Assembly (NCBI GenBank): GCA_903899795.1
Contig: CAIUKX010000548.1
Span: 1 to 6,051, forward strand
Source of the DNA: an uncultured Flavobacteriales bacterium
GTDB lineage: Bacteria; Bacteroidota; Bacteroidia; Flavobacteriales_D; Crocinitomicaceae
Direction of reading: 5' to 3'
Length of the DNA stretch: 6,051 bases
Of the stretch, positions 5,251 through 6,051 are shown one piece after another. Position numbers and translations under genes: made by a program. The notes beneath the pieces are model-generated. The model was not told the origin of the DNA. It saw only the letters and a list, made by a program, of their open reading frames with translations, and did no database searches. The first letter of the stretch is position 1, and each line of letters opens with the position of its first letter.

Positions 5251-6002
5251 TAAGACGCTTTGTAAATAGGTATCTGTTCCATTGGGAACGCAAAGCCGGA
5301 ATTATCATTGGCAGTTATCTGTATAAGATGAATATCTCCAGCTGCGTAAACCATAATATTGTAAAAACTCACATCTGAACCATTATGCACAATTGTTTGA
5401 AATCGTAAATCTGAACCAGGGCGAAACTCGAGAGGTACAGTACCGATTGTAATAGATGTTGACGATGAAAGTGTCTGAACACCAGAGAAACGTACAAATC
5501 CATCAATATCTTTAAAACAAAAGATACCAGTTGAAAACTCATTTAATTCACCAATATTTAAACTGGTTCTCATTATTTCAAATATAGTCTGCGTATCACT
5601 ATATTGTAACGCTCCTGAGGGCACAACTGTTGAAACATTAACTTTACCTACACGAACCTCGTAAGTATCATTAAAAGCGAAATTTTGAAACTGTTTATTT
5701 CCATCAGGATCAAATGTTGGGTCGATAATCCAGTATTCATGATCACCCATTCCAGGATCAGGATATGAATGAGTTGGAACATAACATAATTCACCACCTA
5801 TTGAAACATAACCTTCAGAAATGGTTGTTGTACCTCCAATGGAATTTCGCTCGCAACCACTTAAAATAACAGTATATGTATCTGTTACTCCATAACTACT
5901 CATTAAAGCTTTGAAAGCCTCCAAAATGCCATTATGGATAAACCTTAGATCATTTAATACAATCGGTAAACCTCCGTTAATATCTGTTTTAAAATTACGC
6001 AC
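5250..6002 (-). CDS. Phage tail or virion-associated-like protein (tentative)
   Basis: This 250-residue protein has no signal peptide or membrane segment. The N-terminal section MRNFKTDINGGLPIVLNDLR (1-20), continuing FIHNGILEAFKALMSSYG and then ILSGC (46-50), resembles the start of proteins found in Bacteroidota phages and prophage tail modules (recollection, not searched). The middle (about 55-130) is a Gly/Asp/Pro-rich beta region that includes ISEGYVSIGGELCYVP. The C-terminal half has repeated beta-rich stretches (STSITIGTVPLEFRPGSDLR and NIMVYAAGDIHLIQIT), as in fibre or spike proteins. The start is GTG at 6002, directly after an in-frame TAG; the next Met is residue 34, inside the conserved-looking part. 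AGGGAT lies just upstream. It is terminated by the hairpin at 5211-5250. A non-phage secreted-apparatus role cannot be excluded. Confidence 0.75.
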   Translation of the reverse strand: MRNFKTDINGGLPIVLNDLRFIHNGILEAFKALMSSYGVTDTYTVILSGCERNSIGGTTTISEGYVSIGGELCYVPTHSYPDPGMGDHEYWIIDPTFDPDGNKQFQNFAFNDTYEVRVGKVNVSTVVPSGALQYSDTQTIFEIMRTSLNIGELNEFSTGIFCFKDIDGFVRFSGVQTLSSSTSITIGTVPLEFRPGSDLRFQTIVHNGSDVSFYNIMVYAAGDIHLIQITANDNSGFAFPMEQIPIYKAS

Positions 6003-6008
6003 CTATCC

Positions 6009-6051
6009 CTATTGTGGATTATTTGCGGTATAGTTCTTTGAGATATAGTAA
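6009..6051 (-). CDS. Possible 3' end of a further minus-strand gene (partial)
   Basis: Reading leftward from the window edge, one frame is open for 13 codons (YYISKNYTANNPQ) and stops at TAG (6011-6009). That is six bases before the GTG start of the phage-like gene, a spacing typical of tightly packed operons. The other two frames stop within the same stretch. The fragment is too short to identify and may be chance. Confidence 0.3.
   Translation of the reverse strand, partial: YYISKNYTANNPQ

Noticed and set aside
1..6051. CRISPR arrays, tRNA or rRNA genes, and insertion-sequence transposases
   Set aside because: No regularly spaced repeats, tRNA-like cloverleaf segments, rRNA-like stretches or transposase motifs were seen on either strand by eye.

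Overview
The window is AT-rich bacterial chromosome that looks like Bacteroidota. The clues are TAnnTTTG-type promoter elements, AT-rich leaders with few Shine-Dalgarno sites, and signal peptides that end just before a glutamine. A CSEY-type YidD domain sits beside proteins with an IIPG...FYxxNI membrane motif, a combination I associate with this phylum. The sequence does not resolve genus or family.

Layout from left to right. (1) On the + strand, a possible gene tail (1-42) is followed by a papain-like (C1) cysteine protease lipoprotein (55-978), which ends at a strong bidirectional hairpin terminator (1026-1052). (2) On the - strand, reading leftward to the same terminator, is the ribosomal operon rplU-rpmA (L21 1395-1706, L27 1073-1342), with a good Bacteroidota promoter at 1751-1780. 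(3) Divergent from it, on the + strand, are three overlapping genes. The first is a YidD-domain protein with its own export signal (1876-2343). The other two are exported or membrane proteins (2330-3130 and 3084-3908) that share a C-terminal membrane motif and look like ancient paralogues. The overlaps are 14 and 47 bases, so the three are almost certainly co-transcribed. (4) Convergent with that operon, only 11 bases away, is a - strand outer-membrane beta-barrel protein (3920-4675). Upstream of it is a basic, Lys-tailed protein of unknown function (4699-5067) whose 5' end appears frameshifted: a signal-peptide-coding piece lies at 5120-5212 in another frame. (5) A long hairpin (5211-5250) terminates a - strand gene (5250-6002) for a protein that resembles phage tail or virion-associated proteins of Bacteroidota. 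A possible tail of another gene lies at 6009-6051.

Two things deserve most attention. One is the exported YidD-like protein with two paralogous membrane partners, a candidate envelope module of undescribed function. The other is the broken 5' end at 5120-5212, where adding one AT unit to a short AT run rejoins a signal peptide to the downstream reading frame.
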